Part shown: positions 25,332 to 33,747 of the stretch, one piece after another | How positions within the stretch are numbered: the first letter of the stretch is position 1 | How the letters are laid out: each line of letters starts with the position of its first letter | Notes under the pieces: model-generated | Databases searched by the model: none | The model's input: the letters and a program-made list of their open reading frames with translations, nothing else | What the model was told of the DNA's origin: nothing | Made by a program: the position numbers and the translations under genes | NCBI GenBank assembly: GCA_041395945.1 | Contig: JAWKZN010000001.1 | Span: forward strand, 930,001-994,000 | DNA length: 64,000 nucleotides | From: Pseudomonadales bacterium | GTDB lineage: Bacteria; Pseudomonadota; Gammaproteobacteria; Pseudomonadales; Azotimanducaceae | Direction of reading: 5' to 3'

Positions 25332-27413
25332 TCAGTTGGGTTCTGCAAACCGGGCAAGACGGAATCCCAGATCCTGCCTGCCATCGGCGCCGTAGTCACG
25401 GAAGGAAATTCTCAGATCCGTGATGGTGCCATGCATCCAGCTGGAGCCGCGGATCACCCGGTATTCGCCCTGGGGCGGACCCAGGGGGTCAACGGTCGCC
25501 TCGGCGCCGGGAATCTCGTAGAAATCATTGGTCCACTCGGCCACATTGCCGGCCATGTCATAGAGTCCGAGTCTGTTCGCCGTGAAAGTACCGGGCGGTG
25601 CGGAGGCGATGTGATTGTCGTTGTACCCGAAGATGATTCTTCCCACCAGGTGCGCGGCCGAGCGGTCGGCGAAATTACCGAAACGATCGGGTGGGGGCAG
25701 GTTGCCACCCCAGGCAAACACCAGTGGCGGCTCCGCGGCTTCCTGGCGGGCACTCCAGGCCCATTCGGCTTCAGTGGGGAGCCGATAGCCGGTTGCCTGG
25801 GCATTGATTCCGGTGACCTTGCCGAACTCAGTCTGATAGAACAGCGGCAGTTGCTCCTGTCCGGAGAGCCAGTTGCAGTACAGGGCCGCGTCATTCCAGC
25901 TCAGATTGACCACGGGCAGATCGTCTTTATTGAGATCCTGACCCTGAAATTCTCCGGAGTCGTGCCCGGTGGCGAAAGCCCGGAACTGGCCGTTGGTGAC
26001 TTCGTGGGTGCCGATGTAGAAGAAACGCTGCATCTGCACTTCCCGGAGGGTTTCGTTGGCACGCCGTCCGGGCTGTCGACGCGAAGCACCCATGGTGAAG
26101 GGACCGGGCTTCACCAGTACCAGTTCCTGATTCTGTGCCGTGCGGGTACGCGGTTTGAGGGCGGCAAGTCGTGCTTCGGCGAGGGTCAGCAGGCGCACGC
26201 GCACCTCCTGGGTGAGCCCGTTGCGCGGTGTGATCTCGGTGCTGTAGCCGGCGTAGCCGTCGAGCCGGATCTCCAGTCGCTGAGCGGTGGTCGGCAGGCG
26301 CAGGGTTCTATTCGCATCTCCGGCCAGGGTGCCGTTTACGTACAGCTGGGCCTCGGCAGGCTCGGCAGTGACCACAATGTCGCCCATCTGGCGTTGCAGC
26401 GTGACATTGACGTCCGCCGCTTGACCGGATTGCACGGTCACCGATTGCTCGGCCGCTTCGTATCCCGCCTTGAAGAGCTGGATCCGGTAGCGGGTACCCG
26501 AACGCACAGCAACTTCCAGTGGTGTTTCGCCCTGGAACTGACCGTTCAGTGTGACTCCGGCACCCCGGGGCTGTGTCACGATGTTCAGTAATCCGTCCGC
26601 CTGCTGCAGCGTCACCCGGGGCAGCGTCACCTGCTCCTCGGCTGCCACCAGAATGCGCTGACGGTGTCCCCGGTGGCCGGGCAGCTTCAGGCGGATTTCC
26701 CGCTCTCCGCTTAAGACCTCCACCGTGGCGGGGGTAGTCTTTGCCGTGCTGACATCATCGATGAGGATTTCCGCACCTGCGGGCTGGGAACTGATGGTGA
26801 CATCGGCCCAATCGGGGCGCAGGGTGGTACTGACGGTTTCCGGGACACGCATGCCGGTCACAGTCGCGGTCAGATCCGTGGCCTGATAGCGCGACTTTTC
26901 GAAGCGGATAATGCGCTCGCCGGCCGCCACCTCGATCGCTGAAGTGGGCGTCTGGCCGACGACGGTGCCATCCACCAGCACGGTCGCCTCTGCGGGCGTG
27001 CTTTCGAATGTCACCAGTCCCGGCAGGCGCACGAACGCGAAACGGTGGACCTGGTTGGGCCGTTCATCCACCACCACGACAGTGTCCAGTGGTTCGTGTC
27101 CAGCGGCACTCGCCCGCACCCGATACTGACCTTCCCGCAGCAGATGGATGCCACCCAGTTCGAAGCGCAGCCCGCCGGATATTTCGACAGCGTCTGCGGG
27201 TGGCGAGAACTCCAGGCGCACAGACTGGGCGGTGAACAGAAACCAGACGCTGATGAGCACGGGCAGGAGAATTACACCGAGGCCGATCTGCCAGCGCGAA
27301 AGGTGGAAGCCAGTCCCGGATTCCGCGGCAGGGGGCTGATAGCCAATGGGCCGGATGACGTCCGCGGCTTCGCGGATCGGGTCCGCGGCTTCGTTGTTCC
27401 GGGGTGCGGCCAA
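25332..27413 (-). CDS. Membrane-anchored PEGA-repeat protein with cysteine-less FGE-like domain
   Basis: A 693-residue protein. A cytoplasmic N-tail and one transmembrane helix (41-61) are followed by about five PEGA-like beta repeats of roughly 70 residues (65-410; for example STPAEATVLVDGTVVGQTP and QPAGAEILIDDVSTAKTTP). A formylglycine-generating-enzyme (SUMF1) domain runs from 430 to 690, with GPFTMGASRR, GYRLPTEAEWAWSAR and GLYDMAGNVAEWTNDF. The strand that carries the two copper-binding cysteines in true FGE reads IRGSSWMHGTITDLRISFRD, with no cysteine. It is therefore likely a binding fold without sulfatase-activating chemistry. Confidence 0.88.
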   Translation of the reverse strand: MAAPRNNEAADPIREAADVIRPIGYQPPAAESGTGFHLSRWQIGLGVILLPVLISVWFLFTAQSVRLEFSPPADAVEISGGLRFELGGIHLLREGQYRVRASAAGHEPLDTVVVVDERPNQVHRFAFVRLPGLVTFESTPAEATVLVDGTVVGQTPTSAIEVAAGERIIRFEKSRYQATDLTATVTGMRVPETVSTTLRPDWADVTISSQPAGAEILIDDVSTAKTTPATVEVLSGEREIRLKLPGHRGHRQRILVAAEEQVTLPRVTLQQADGLLNIVTQPRGAGVTLNGQFQGETPLEVAVRSGTRYRIQLFKAGYEAAEQSVTVQSGQAADVNVTLQRQMGDIVVTAEPAEAQLYVNGTLAGDANRTLRLPTTAQRLEIRLDGYAGYSTEITPRNGLTQEVRVRLLTLAEARLAALKPRTRTAQNQELVLVKPGPFTMGASRRQPGRRANETLREVQMQRFFYIGTHEVTNGQFRAFATGHDSGEFQGQDLNKDDLPVVNLSWNDAALYCNWLSGQEQLPLFYQTEFGKVTGINAQATGYRLPTEAEWAWSARQEAAEPPLVFAWGGNLPPPDRFGNFADRSAAHLVGRIIFGYNDNHIASAPPGTFTANRLGLYDMAGNVAEWTNDFYEIPGAEATVDPLGPPQGEYRVIRGSSWMHGTITDLRISFRDYGADGRQDLGFRLARFAEPN

Positions 27414-27415
27414 GT

Positions 27416-28945
27416 TCAGATTGCCTCGCTGCAGCGTACGTCAACCGGTGGCATCGACGGGCGCACCAGAATACTCGCCCGTACATCACGGTATCCGTTG
27501 CGACTGCCAATCACCGTGTAGGCGCCAGGTCGCAGAGAGAGTTCCTTGCGGGTGAAGGTGCCGATCGAACCGATGGTCGACAGGGTGACCTGGGTCTGAT
27601 TGTCGGAGAGCACGATCACGGGCACCGGTGTTGCGTAGATCCGGATCAGTTCCGCCACCCGGTCGATCTGTTCAGCCAGCTTCGGCCCCCGGGGAGTGAG
27701 CCTTTCTGCCCGGGCGAGCAGATTCTGTGCATCTGTGAAGAGCGTGCTCGAGGACAGTTTGTCGGGACTTGCGATGATGTTACCGAGCGCAAGTTGCAGA
27801 CGCTGCTGGGCCAGCACCCGGTTGCGTCCGTCTTTGGCGAACTGCAGGTTCGCATCCAGCGCCAGAATCGCATCGTACTGGTTCAGGGCTTCCTGCCAGT
27901 CTTCCGCTGCCTCAGCCCGTTGGGCATCCTGTTGCATCCGGTCGATTTTCGTCAGATCGGCACGTTCGGCGACCTGTTCCAGGCCACCCAGGGCGACAGG
28001 ATCGCCGGGCTTGATCACCAGCGCCTGGCGGAAGGCGCTCCGGGCTGCCTCGTAGCGACCGGCTTCCATCTCACTGAAAGCCCGGGACAGGAGAGTCCGG
28101 ACCTGGGATTCCGAGGCGCCCGCCCGGGCACCGGCCATGGCCTCTTCGATGCCCTTCGTCGCCGGGTCCAGCGCGCGTACGGCCGCATAGCTGTCCAGAG
28201 CATCTTCCCACTGGCCGGAGAGTTCCTGGTTTTTGCCTTTCCGCAACATGTCGACGATCCGGGGCAGCAGCCGGGCCCGCCGCAGCCCTTCCAGTGCACG
28301 GGTGTTTTCCGGATCGATACTCAGTGCCGTGTTGAATTCGGCTTCGGCATCCTGCTGCCGACGATCATCCAGTGCCCGTTCGCCGCGCTCCAGTGCGGTT
28401 TCCACCCGCTCACGCCCTTCGTCGATCAGAGCGGCCAGCATGTCTGCTGCAGAACCGTAGGCTTCCAGTGCCCGTTCGAACTGTTCGGCGACAAACAGCT
28501 CGTCGCCGCGTGTCGCCTCGGACTTGGCCGCATCCAGCTCCGCCTTGCCCCAGGCACCTACCTGCATTTCCTGTTCAAGGGCGATCTGCAGCTCGACGAA
28601 TCTGGCGAGCTCGGTCTGCGCACCTTCGCGGGCCTGCTCGCGCATCAGTGCGGCGAAGGGAGGAGGGCGTGAATCGGTACCCGCAGCACCCGTCGGGCTG
28701 AGGCTCCGGCCGGTGCTCTGTCCCGCCGGTTCGCCGGCATCCACAGTCCGGATCCGGGTGTCGGGTTTGACGAGATCGGGCACGATGACAAATACGGCGA
28801 TGACAGCGACGATGAGGATACCGATCAGCACTAGCCAGCCGGCGGCGGGGCGCGAATGTTTCCGGATCACGGGTTCCGGCGCGGTCGGGATGTGGCGCAG
28901 CGGTACCGATCGAGGTCGGATCGGACCGGATTCTTCCTCGCTCAT
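27416..28945 (-). CDS. Membrane-anchored TPR protein with C-terminal PEGA-like domain
   Basis: A 509-residue protein. A basic cytoplasmic N-tail, a single helix at 36-58, and then a large periplasmic part follow. TPR-like helical repeats lie between about 150 and 370 (for example GRYEAARSAFRQALVIKPGD and GQWEDALDSYAAVRALDPAT). The C-terminus (440-500) has a beta domain resembling a PEGA repeat (LSLRPGAYTVIGSRNGYRDV). It starts immediately after the upstream lipoprotein stop (TAAATG) and lies two bases before the PEGA/FGE gene, so these three are tightly coupled. Likely a periplasmic scaffold. Confidence 0.82.
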   Translation of the reverse strand: MSEEESGPIRPRSVPLRHIPTAPEPVIRKHSRPAAGWLVLIGILIVAVIAVFVIVPDLVKPDTRIRTVDAGEPAGQSTGRSLSPTGAAGTDSRPPPFAALMREQAREGAQTELARFVELQIALEQEMQVGAWGKAELDAAKSEATRGDELFVAEQFERALEAYGSAADMLAALIDEGRERVETALERGERALDDRRQQDAEAEFNTALSIDPENTRALEGLRRARLLPRIVDMLRKGKNQELSGQWEDALDSYAAVRALDPATKGIEEAMAGARAGASESQVRTLLSRAFSEMEAGRYEAARSAFRQALVIKPGDPVALGGLEQVAERADLTKIDRMQQDAQRAEAAEDWQEALNQYDAILALDANLQFAKDGRNRVLAQQRLQLALGNIIASPDKLSSSTLFTDAQNLLARAERLTPRGPKLAEQIDRVAELIRIYATPVPVIVLSDNQTQVTLSTIGSIGTFTRKELSLRPGAYTVIGSRNGYRDVRASILVRPSMPPVDVRCSEAI

Positions 28946-30217
28946 TTACTGATCGGTGCCGGTTTCTACTGTGGTTTCCGGCGGAACCGGCAGGCCGAGG
29001 TCTGCGAAATAGACACGACGCAGTATGCCACGCAGCTCATCGTACTGCTGGTCGACGGAGCCCTGCAGTCGGACGGTCTGATTTTCGAGTTCGATCGTGT
29101 AGGGAACGATCTCGCTTTCCGCTGCGACGCCGACTTCCTGCAGCACTTCAGCATGCATCTGTGCCTCATCCCGCTTGGCGATTGCACTCTTCATGAGCAT
29201 CGCACCGCTGATCACACTGACCAGACCGCTGGTGTCCACGTAGCTGTTGTTGCTTTCCGTCATCGCTGCGATACCGCCAGCGATGGCCACCGCCCCGCCG
29301 ATGGTCCGGGAACGGGCCTGGGCCTTGAGTTCCTTGTAGGCGATGGCCTCTTCATAGCTGGCACGCCGCCAGCTCTGATAGGACGGATACATCTCCCGAT
29401 GAAAGTTCTCGAAGTATTCGTCCAGTGTGTCGATGAACAGGTACTCCCGTTCGCGGATCTTGCGCACCCGTTCCAGCATGGGATCATCCTGCGCGGGCAG
29501 TCGCCTGAGTTCGAATTCACCGTCGGCTGTAGTGCTGATGTGGTCGGCGAAGGCATCCGGCGCGAAGTCCTGAGCGAACTTCATTTCGGCCGTGGAGCGG
29601 ATGATGTGGATGTCCTCGTCCGTCAGCTCACTGCGATAAGCGAGCAGGTCATCGGCGAACTGCTTGTAGATGGTCTGGAAGGGATCGATGTTTGCAGGAA
29701 TGCCTTCCGCGTAGGCGTATTTACTGGCAAGGGCATCGTAGGTTCTGGTGAACCACGCTCTGCCGGTTGCATCGGCTGCAGACAGCTCCAGCGACATACT
29801 CTCACCGTCGGAATGCAGGATTTTACCGGAGACGATGAGATCGACGGCATGAGTGGGTCTGGGCACCACCCGCACGGCGCCCCAGTTGCCCGTGCTCTGC
29901 AGCAGGTTCTTGGCGAAAAATGCCATGTAGTTGGCTTCCGCGCGGCGGATATCGGGCTGGATGAGGGCTTCGATCTGTTCGTCGTAGTCTTCGGGGACGT
30001 TCGGATCGAATACGGCCACGCCGATGTCGAGGAGTTCGGATTCCGACTGCACACCGGTGAACTGCTCCGGCGGTGTCATGTCGACGATGCGTACTTCCTG
30101 GGTGACGCAACCGCTCAGGGCCAGCAGCAGGAGTCCGGCATACAGCCTAGGCAGGTGACACAGCACCTGGCCGAATGTCAGAGGTTTCCCGGGAAGGCTG
30201 ATCTTGGACAACTTCAT
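28946..30217 (-). CDS. Predicted large lipoprotein of the vWA/TolQ cluster
   Basis: A 423-residue protein from the ATG at 30217 with lipobox ALSGC (Cys37). An alternative start at 30313 overlaps the upstream stop but would place the signal about 32 residues deeper. The mature part contains a domain with RVVPRPTHAVDLIVSGKILH and KYAYAEGIPANIDPFQTIYK, then a helical region and a glycine-rich segment (TIGGAVAIAGGIAAM) near 310 that could insert in a membrane. It resembles the CsgG/TolB-N class of envelope lipoproteins but I cannot name a family. Confidence 0.75.
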   Translation of the reverse strand: MKLSKISLPGKPLTFGQVLCHLPRLYAGLLLLALSGCVTQEVRIVDMTPPEQFTGVQSESELLDIGVAVFDPNVPEDYDEQIEALIQPDIRRAEANYMAFFAKNLLQSTGNWGAVRVVPRPTHAVDLIVSGKILHSDGESMSLELSAADATGRAWFTRTYDALASKYAYAEGIPANIDPFQTIYKQFADDLLAYRSELTDEDIHIIRSTAEMKFAQDFAPDAFADHISTTADGEFELRRLPAQDDPMLERVRKIREREYLFIDTLDEYFENFHREMYPSYQSWRRASYEEAIAYKELKAQARSRTIGGAVAIAGGIAAMTESNNSYVDTSGLVSVISGAMLMKSAIAKRDEAQMHAEVLQEVGVAAESEIVPYTIELENQTVRLQGSVDQQYDELRGILRRVYFADLGLPVPPETTVETGTDQ

Positions 30218-30309
30218 ACTGTCTGTACTTGCGCCGCGGGGTGTCTCTAATCGTGGCGTGCGCGGGTACCACACTCTAAACCACGGGTTCCACGGAGTGC
30301 GCAGGCTCA

Positions 30310-31308
30310 TCATGCACCTTTATAGCGACGGTATTCCTCCCAGAGTTTTTCGCGCAGCTCAGGATCCGCTTCATTCATCGCCGCTTCCCGCAACTGCCGC
30401 GCAATGATGTCGTCGTCCTTGGCGTCGGGAATGTCTTCAGGAACTGCTCCACCGGCACCGGCCACGGGTCCGGGGGGCGCGGAGCGCTGGGAGGGAACAC
30501 CCCTGGGAGCACTGGTGGTGCTGCCCGATTCTGCCTGGCTGTCTGCAGTGGACCCGGCTGGCAGCCGGGCGGGAACTCCGGAAGTGCCTGCCGTTTCATT
30601 TGAGCGTGTCCGGATGATATCCCGCTCGGCCAGTATGCCGCCGTCAAAATCTTCCAGTGCTTTGTCCAGTTCCTGGTCTGCACCAGTACCTCCGGAACCC
30701 TCCTGTCCGCCGGGTGGCAGACCCCGTTCCGAGGGCATCGGCGGAATCGGGTTTGAACCCACCCCGGGAATCTGATTGCTGGTTTCCCAGCCGTCGTTGC
30801 CGCTGCCGGGAAGGCCATCCTCCCAGCTGCCGCTGTCTTCGGCACCGGACGGGGTACCGGCCGTGCTGCCGGGAGCCCCGGGCGTGGCGCCCGGCAGGGT
30901 CCCGCCGGGCATCGGAACACCGGGAATCGATCCGCCGGGAAGTGGCGTACCGGGAGTCTGACCGCCCGGAGAGGGTGTGCCGGCGGTGCTGCCGGGCGCC
31001 CCGGGCGGGGTGCCTGACGGCGTCTGTCCGGGCGCCGAAGGTGTCTGGCTGCCACTGGGTGTACCCGAGGAAGGCGGTGCTCCGGGTGGTGCGCTGCTGC
31101 CCGGCTGGGAAGGTGATGAGCCAGGTGAACCGGGCGGCATGCTGCTGGGACTGCTGGGCGTGCTCGGACTGCTCGGTGGCGGTGGCGGCGGACTGCTGCT
31201 GGAGGAACAGGCAGTGACCAGCACGACCAGCGACACGAGGGTCAGGACCTCTAACAGACCTGCCGTCTTTCGGGTTGTACCCGGAACCTTTGTCAGTGAA
31301 TTCCGCAT
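30310..31308 (-). CDS. Pro/Gly/Ser/Thr-rich lipoprotein of the vWA/TolQ cluster
   Basis: A 332-residue protein from the ATG at 31308, which has GGAGG nine bases upstream. The lipobox is LVTAC (Cys34), followed by a serine run and about 150 residues of Pro-, Gly-, Ser- and Thr-rich sequence with repeats of the type PGAPGSTAGTP (two copies). The C-terminal 120 residues are more ordinary, with a helix ending ELREKLWEEYRRYKGA. The long flexible part could cross the peptidoglycan layer. The repeats make this gene prone to length variation. Confidence 0.78.
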   Translation of the reverse strand: MRNSLTKVPGTTRKTAGLLEVLTLVSLVVLVTACSSSSSPPPPPPSSPSTPSSPSSMPPGSPGSSPSQPGSSAPPGAPPSSGTPSGSQTPSAPGQTPSGTPPGAPGSTAGTPSPGGQTPGTPLPGGSIPGVPMPGGTLPGATPGAPGSTAGTPSGAEDSGSWEDGLPGSGNDGWETSNQIPGVGSNPIPPMPSERGLPPGGQEGSGGTGADQELDKALEDFDGGILAERDIIRTRSNETAGTSGVPARLPAGSTADSQAESGSTTSAPRGVPSQRSAPPGPVAGAGGAVPEDIPDAKDDDIIARQLREAAMNEADPELREKLWEEYRRYKGA

Positions 31309-31373
31309 ATTTGTTTGCCTCCTCCGCACCCTCGTGAGCTTAGCAGTCCCAAACTGAACCCGGACTGAAGGCA

Positions 31374-32753
31374 TCAGGGTGCGGGCTCCCGGGTGATCTG
31401 TTCCGCCGTTGTGGCTGCTGGTTCCGCCGTTTCCGGACGGGCAGTGTCTGCAGCCACCAGCTGGGGGTAGTAACTGAATTTGTGGACGAGCGTGACATCC
31501 GTGCTCGGCTGGGGCACCTGGTTCAGCAGCGGTGGGCGATACCGCGCAATGCGCATGCTCTTACGCACCCGGAATTCCATCATGCCCTCAGGTTCCGAAG
31601 CCACAGTGCGCAGATCGCGGATTTCTCCTTCGTCCGTGAGATTGAACATCAGGCTCACATGGCCCTGTGCGACGTTCGTAGCCTGTGCGTTCGATGGCTT
31701 CGGATCTCCAGGGTCCGGAAAATACAGCAGCTGGGGCTCAGCGAAGAAGGCGGCGCCCGAGCCTGCTTCCTGGCTTTCCAGCAGTTCATAGGCATGCTGA
31801 TACAGAGGAAAGGCCCGACGCGACTTGTCGAACAGCAGATACCAGTCCGCAAGGTCGATGATGGCCTCGGCTACGACGGGTACTTCGTCGCCCAGGTCCC
31901 GGTGAATCTGCACGATCGCCTGCAGGGCACTTTCGCCCGCGGGAAAGTTGTTGATCACGATCGGCGCATGGAGATCCGAGGTGCGGCTTGGTATGCCGGT
32001 CGAGTAGACGCTCTCGTCGCTGGCGCTCACGTAAAAGGGCGGGAAGCGCTCCAGCTGATAAGTCTTCGCAAGTCCGCTCAACGGGCGGATGGCCGCGCGG
32101 TCGAGGCCTTTACCATTGGCATCCAGGATGGCGATGGCCTGCTGATACAGGGCGCGGGCCGCATAGATGTTGTGAGTAGACGTATACCATTGTGCGAGAT
32201 GGTAGATGCCGGGCAGCAGGGCTTCGTCGTAGCTGTCATGGGCTCGAGTCAACACGTGATAGGCATATTCTTCCCGCTCATTGGCGGCCTTGAGGTCGCC
32301 TAATGCCCGGTACACCTCCGCTTCCCGGTAGACGATGTCCACCTGGCCCGGGGACACCAGCCCGGCGCTTACCCGCTCGAGGTGTACGGCGCGACCGTAG
32401 GTGTCCAGGGCGCCCGTATAGTCCCCCTCGCGCGCCTGGATATCGCCGAGCAGAGTGATCGGTCTCACCAGGGCCGGATCGAAGCGGTGGGTCTGGTTTT
32501 CGATCTCATCGATCTTCAGCTTAAGCCAGGCTCTGGGGATATCGTATTCACCGGCTTCGATCTGGGACTGAATCTGCACGAGGTCAGCATCGGTCTCACC
32601 CAGGATGTCTGCAATCGAGGCTTCCGCGGCGTCTGCCGGAGCTGGTAGAGCGGCTGACTCAGCACCGCTCGTGGTCCCGCACCACAACAGGGCAGCCCCC
32701 GCCATGAAGGTGCTGCCGACTCTGCCGATGATTCTGTTGATTTCTTTGGGCAT
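31374..32753 (-). CDS. Periplasmic TPR protein with TonB-like C-terminal domain
   Basis: A 459-residue protein from the ATG at 32753 (GAGACGG upstream) with a signal peptide ending near TTSGA. The middle (60-350) is helical and TPR-like (DYTGALDTYGRAVHLERVSA, NIYAARALYQQAIAILDANG). The C-terminal part (about 370-440) has VAQGHVSLMFNLTDEGEIRD and MEFRVRKSMRIARYRPPL, the strand-helix-strand pattern of the TonB C-terminal domain. It lacks a TonB-like membrane anchor. It is the first gene of the cluster, and the promoter should lie in 32754-33049. Confidence 0.8.
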   Translation of the reverse strand: MPKEINRIIGRVGSTFMAGAALLWCGTTSGAESAALPAPADAAEASIADILGETDADLVQIQSQIEAGEYDIPRAWLKLKIDEIENQTHRFDPALVRPITLLGDIQAREGDYTGALDTYGRAVHLERVSAGLVSPGQVDIVYREAEVYRALGDLKAANEREEYAYHVLTRAHDSYDEALLPGIYHLAQWYTSTHNIYAARALYQQAIAILDANGKGLDRAAIRPLSGLAKTYQLERFPPFYVSASDESVYSTGIPSRTSDLHAPIVINNFPAGESALQAIVQIHRDLGDEVPVVAEAIIDLADWYLLFDKSRRAFPLYQHAYELLESQEAGSGAAFFAEPQLLYFPDPGDPKPSNAQATNVAQGHVSLMFNLTDEGEIRDLRTVASEPEGMMEFRVRKSMRIARYRPPLLNQVPQPSTDVTLVHKFSYYPQLVAADTARPETAEPAATTAEQITREPAP

Positions 32754-33049
32754 CCGTCTCAAGCGCTTGAACCAGGTACAACCTGACCCGCATCCAGCCC
32801 GATCCCGATCTGGCGGCCGGTGCACGTCTCCCGACACCGGGCACGGGGCACCACCTTCGCCAGCAAGTAGATCCGCCGCTGTCTGAAGGTCGGAAACGCT
32901 TGGTTAGACTGCATACTGCCAGGTCGGTTCGAGTTTGCGAGCGGGTAATTGGCAAGTCAAGGGAGCCTCCGGAGTCCGGCCCCTGAGCGGCCCTGTGGCC
33001 AGGTCTGGTGCCGGTCGCGGTTGATTTGAGCTACCATCGGCGCCCGCCC
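32754..33049. other. 296-bp divergent intergenic region
   Basis: Separates the first gene of the vWA/TolQ cluster (leftward) from the TusA-like gene (rightward). Promoters for both should be here, but I see no clear -35/-10 pair, sigma-54 site or strong palindrome. The sequence is GC-rich except for a short AT-richer stretch around 32895-32920. Confidence 0.5.
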
Positions 33050-33280
33050 ATGAATGAACCTTCCCAGATACTCGATACAACCGGACTGGTGTGTCCCGAG
33101 CCACTGATGCTTGTGCGCAACCGGGTGCGGGAAATGCACAGCGGCGAGATCCTCGAAGTGGTGGCTACCGACCCGAGCACCGGGCGTGACTTCACCAACT
33201 TCTGCCGCTTCATGGGTCACGAGCTTGTCGAGCAATCGGCGGCCGCGGGCGTTTACACCTACCGGATCCGCAAAGGCTGA
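33050..33280 (+). CDS. TusA/SirA/YedF-family sulfur-carrier-like protein
   Basis: A 76-residue protein with the family motif CPEPLMLVR (Cys15, CPxP). TusA proteins pass persulfide sulfur for tRNA 2-thiouridine and molybdopterin synthesis. The second half (VVATDPSTGRDFTNFCRFMG) keeps the TusA pattern, including the segment with Asp-Pro. I choose the ATG at 33050. Whether it is TusA proper or a YedF-type relative cannot be settled from the sequence. It opens a six-gene run with overlaps. Confidence 0.82.
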   Translation: MNEPSQILDTTGLVCPEPLMLVRNRVREMHSGEILEVVATDPSTGRDFTNFCRFMGHELVEQSAAAGVYTYRIRKG

Positions 33281-33282
33281 AG

Positions 33283-33747
33283 GTGGCAGGCTGTTACTTC
33301 GCCTATGGTTCAAACATGAATCCCGCCCGGGTACGGGAGCGGGGCATCCGCTTCACCCATGCCGAGGGCGGCATCCTCACCGGGTACCGGCTGCTGTTCG
33401 ACAAGACCTCGACTGCGCATCCGGGTGCCGGGCATGCCAATGTCGAACTGGCCCGCGATTCACACGTGGAAGGCGTGCTCTACTGGCTGGAGGCACCCGA
33501 AGAGATCATCAAAATGGATCGCTTCGAAAACACGCCGGTGAACTACAGTCGGGAAATGGTGGCGATCACTGCGAGAAATTCCGGGCAGGTGATCTGGAGC
33601 TGGACTTATTTTGCGAATCCTGCGGTGCGCGTGGCTGGACTCAAACCACCGCGAACTTATCTCGAACATCTGCTCGCCGGTCGATCCTACCTCTCTGCCG
33701 CCTATGTTGCCCTGCTGGCCGGGACGTCCTGTGAGGAGGACCGGTGA
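33283..33747 (+). CDS. Gamma-glutamylcyclotransferase-fold protein
   Basis: A 154-residue protein of the GGCT/AIG2-like fold. The substrate loop YGSNMN is at residues 8-13, and a likely catalytic glutamate is Glu82 (KMDRFENTP), which matches the position of the active-site acid. GGCT enzymes release 5-oxoproline from gamma-glutamyl peptides, but many relatives have other substrates. The start is GTG, two bases after the TusA-like gene, and the end overlaps epmC by four bases. Confidence 0.82.
   Translation: MAGCYFAYGSNMNPARVRERGIRFTHAEGGILTGYRLLFDKTSTAHPGAGHANVELARDSHVEGVLYWLEAPEEIIKMDRFENTPVNYSREMVAITARNSGQVIWSWTYFANPAVRVAGLKPPRTYLEHLLAGRSYLSAAYVALLAGTSCEEDR

Noticed and set aside
24873..26591. 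572-codon open frame on the plus strand
   Set aside because: Antisense to the PEGA/FGE gene and the small exported-protein gene; no ribosome-binding site or domain.
25332..27413. Functional formylglycine-generating enzyme
   Set aside because: The two cysteines needed for copper binding are missing and there is no sulfatase gene in the window.
30490..31210. Collagen-like protein
   Set aside because: The Gly-Pro-rich part lacks a regular Gly-X-Y register; it is better described as a flexible linker in a lipoprotein.
19309..32753. Zorya-type phage defence system
   Set aside because: A MotA-like and a TolR-like helix are shared with ZorA/ZorB, but there is no OmpA domain on the partner, no ZorC/D/E-like gene and no other defence gene nearby.
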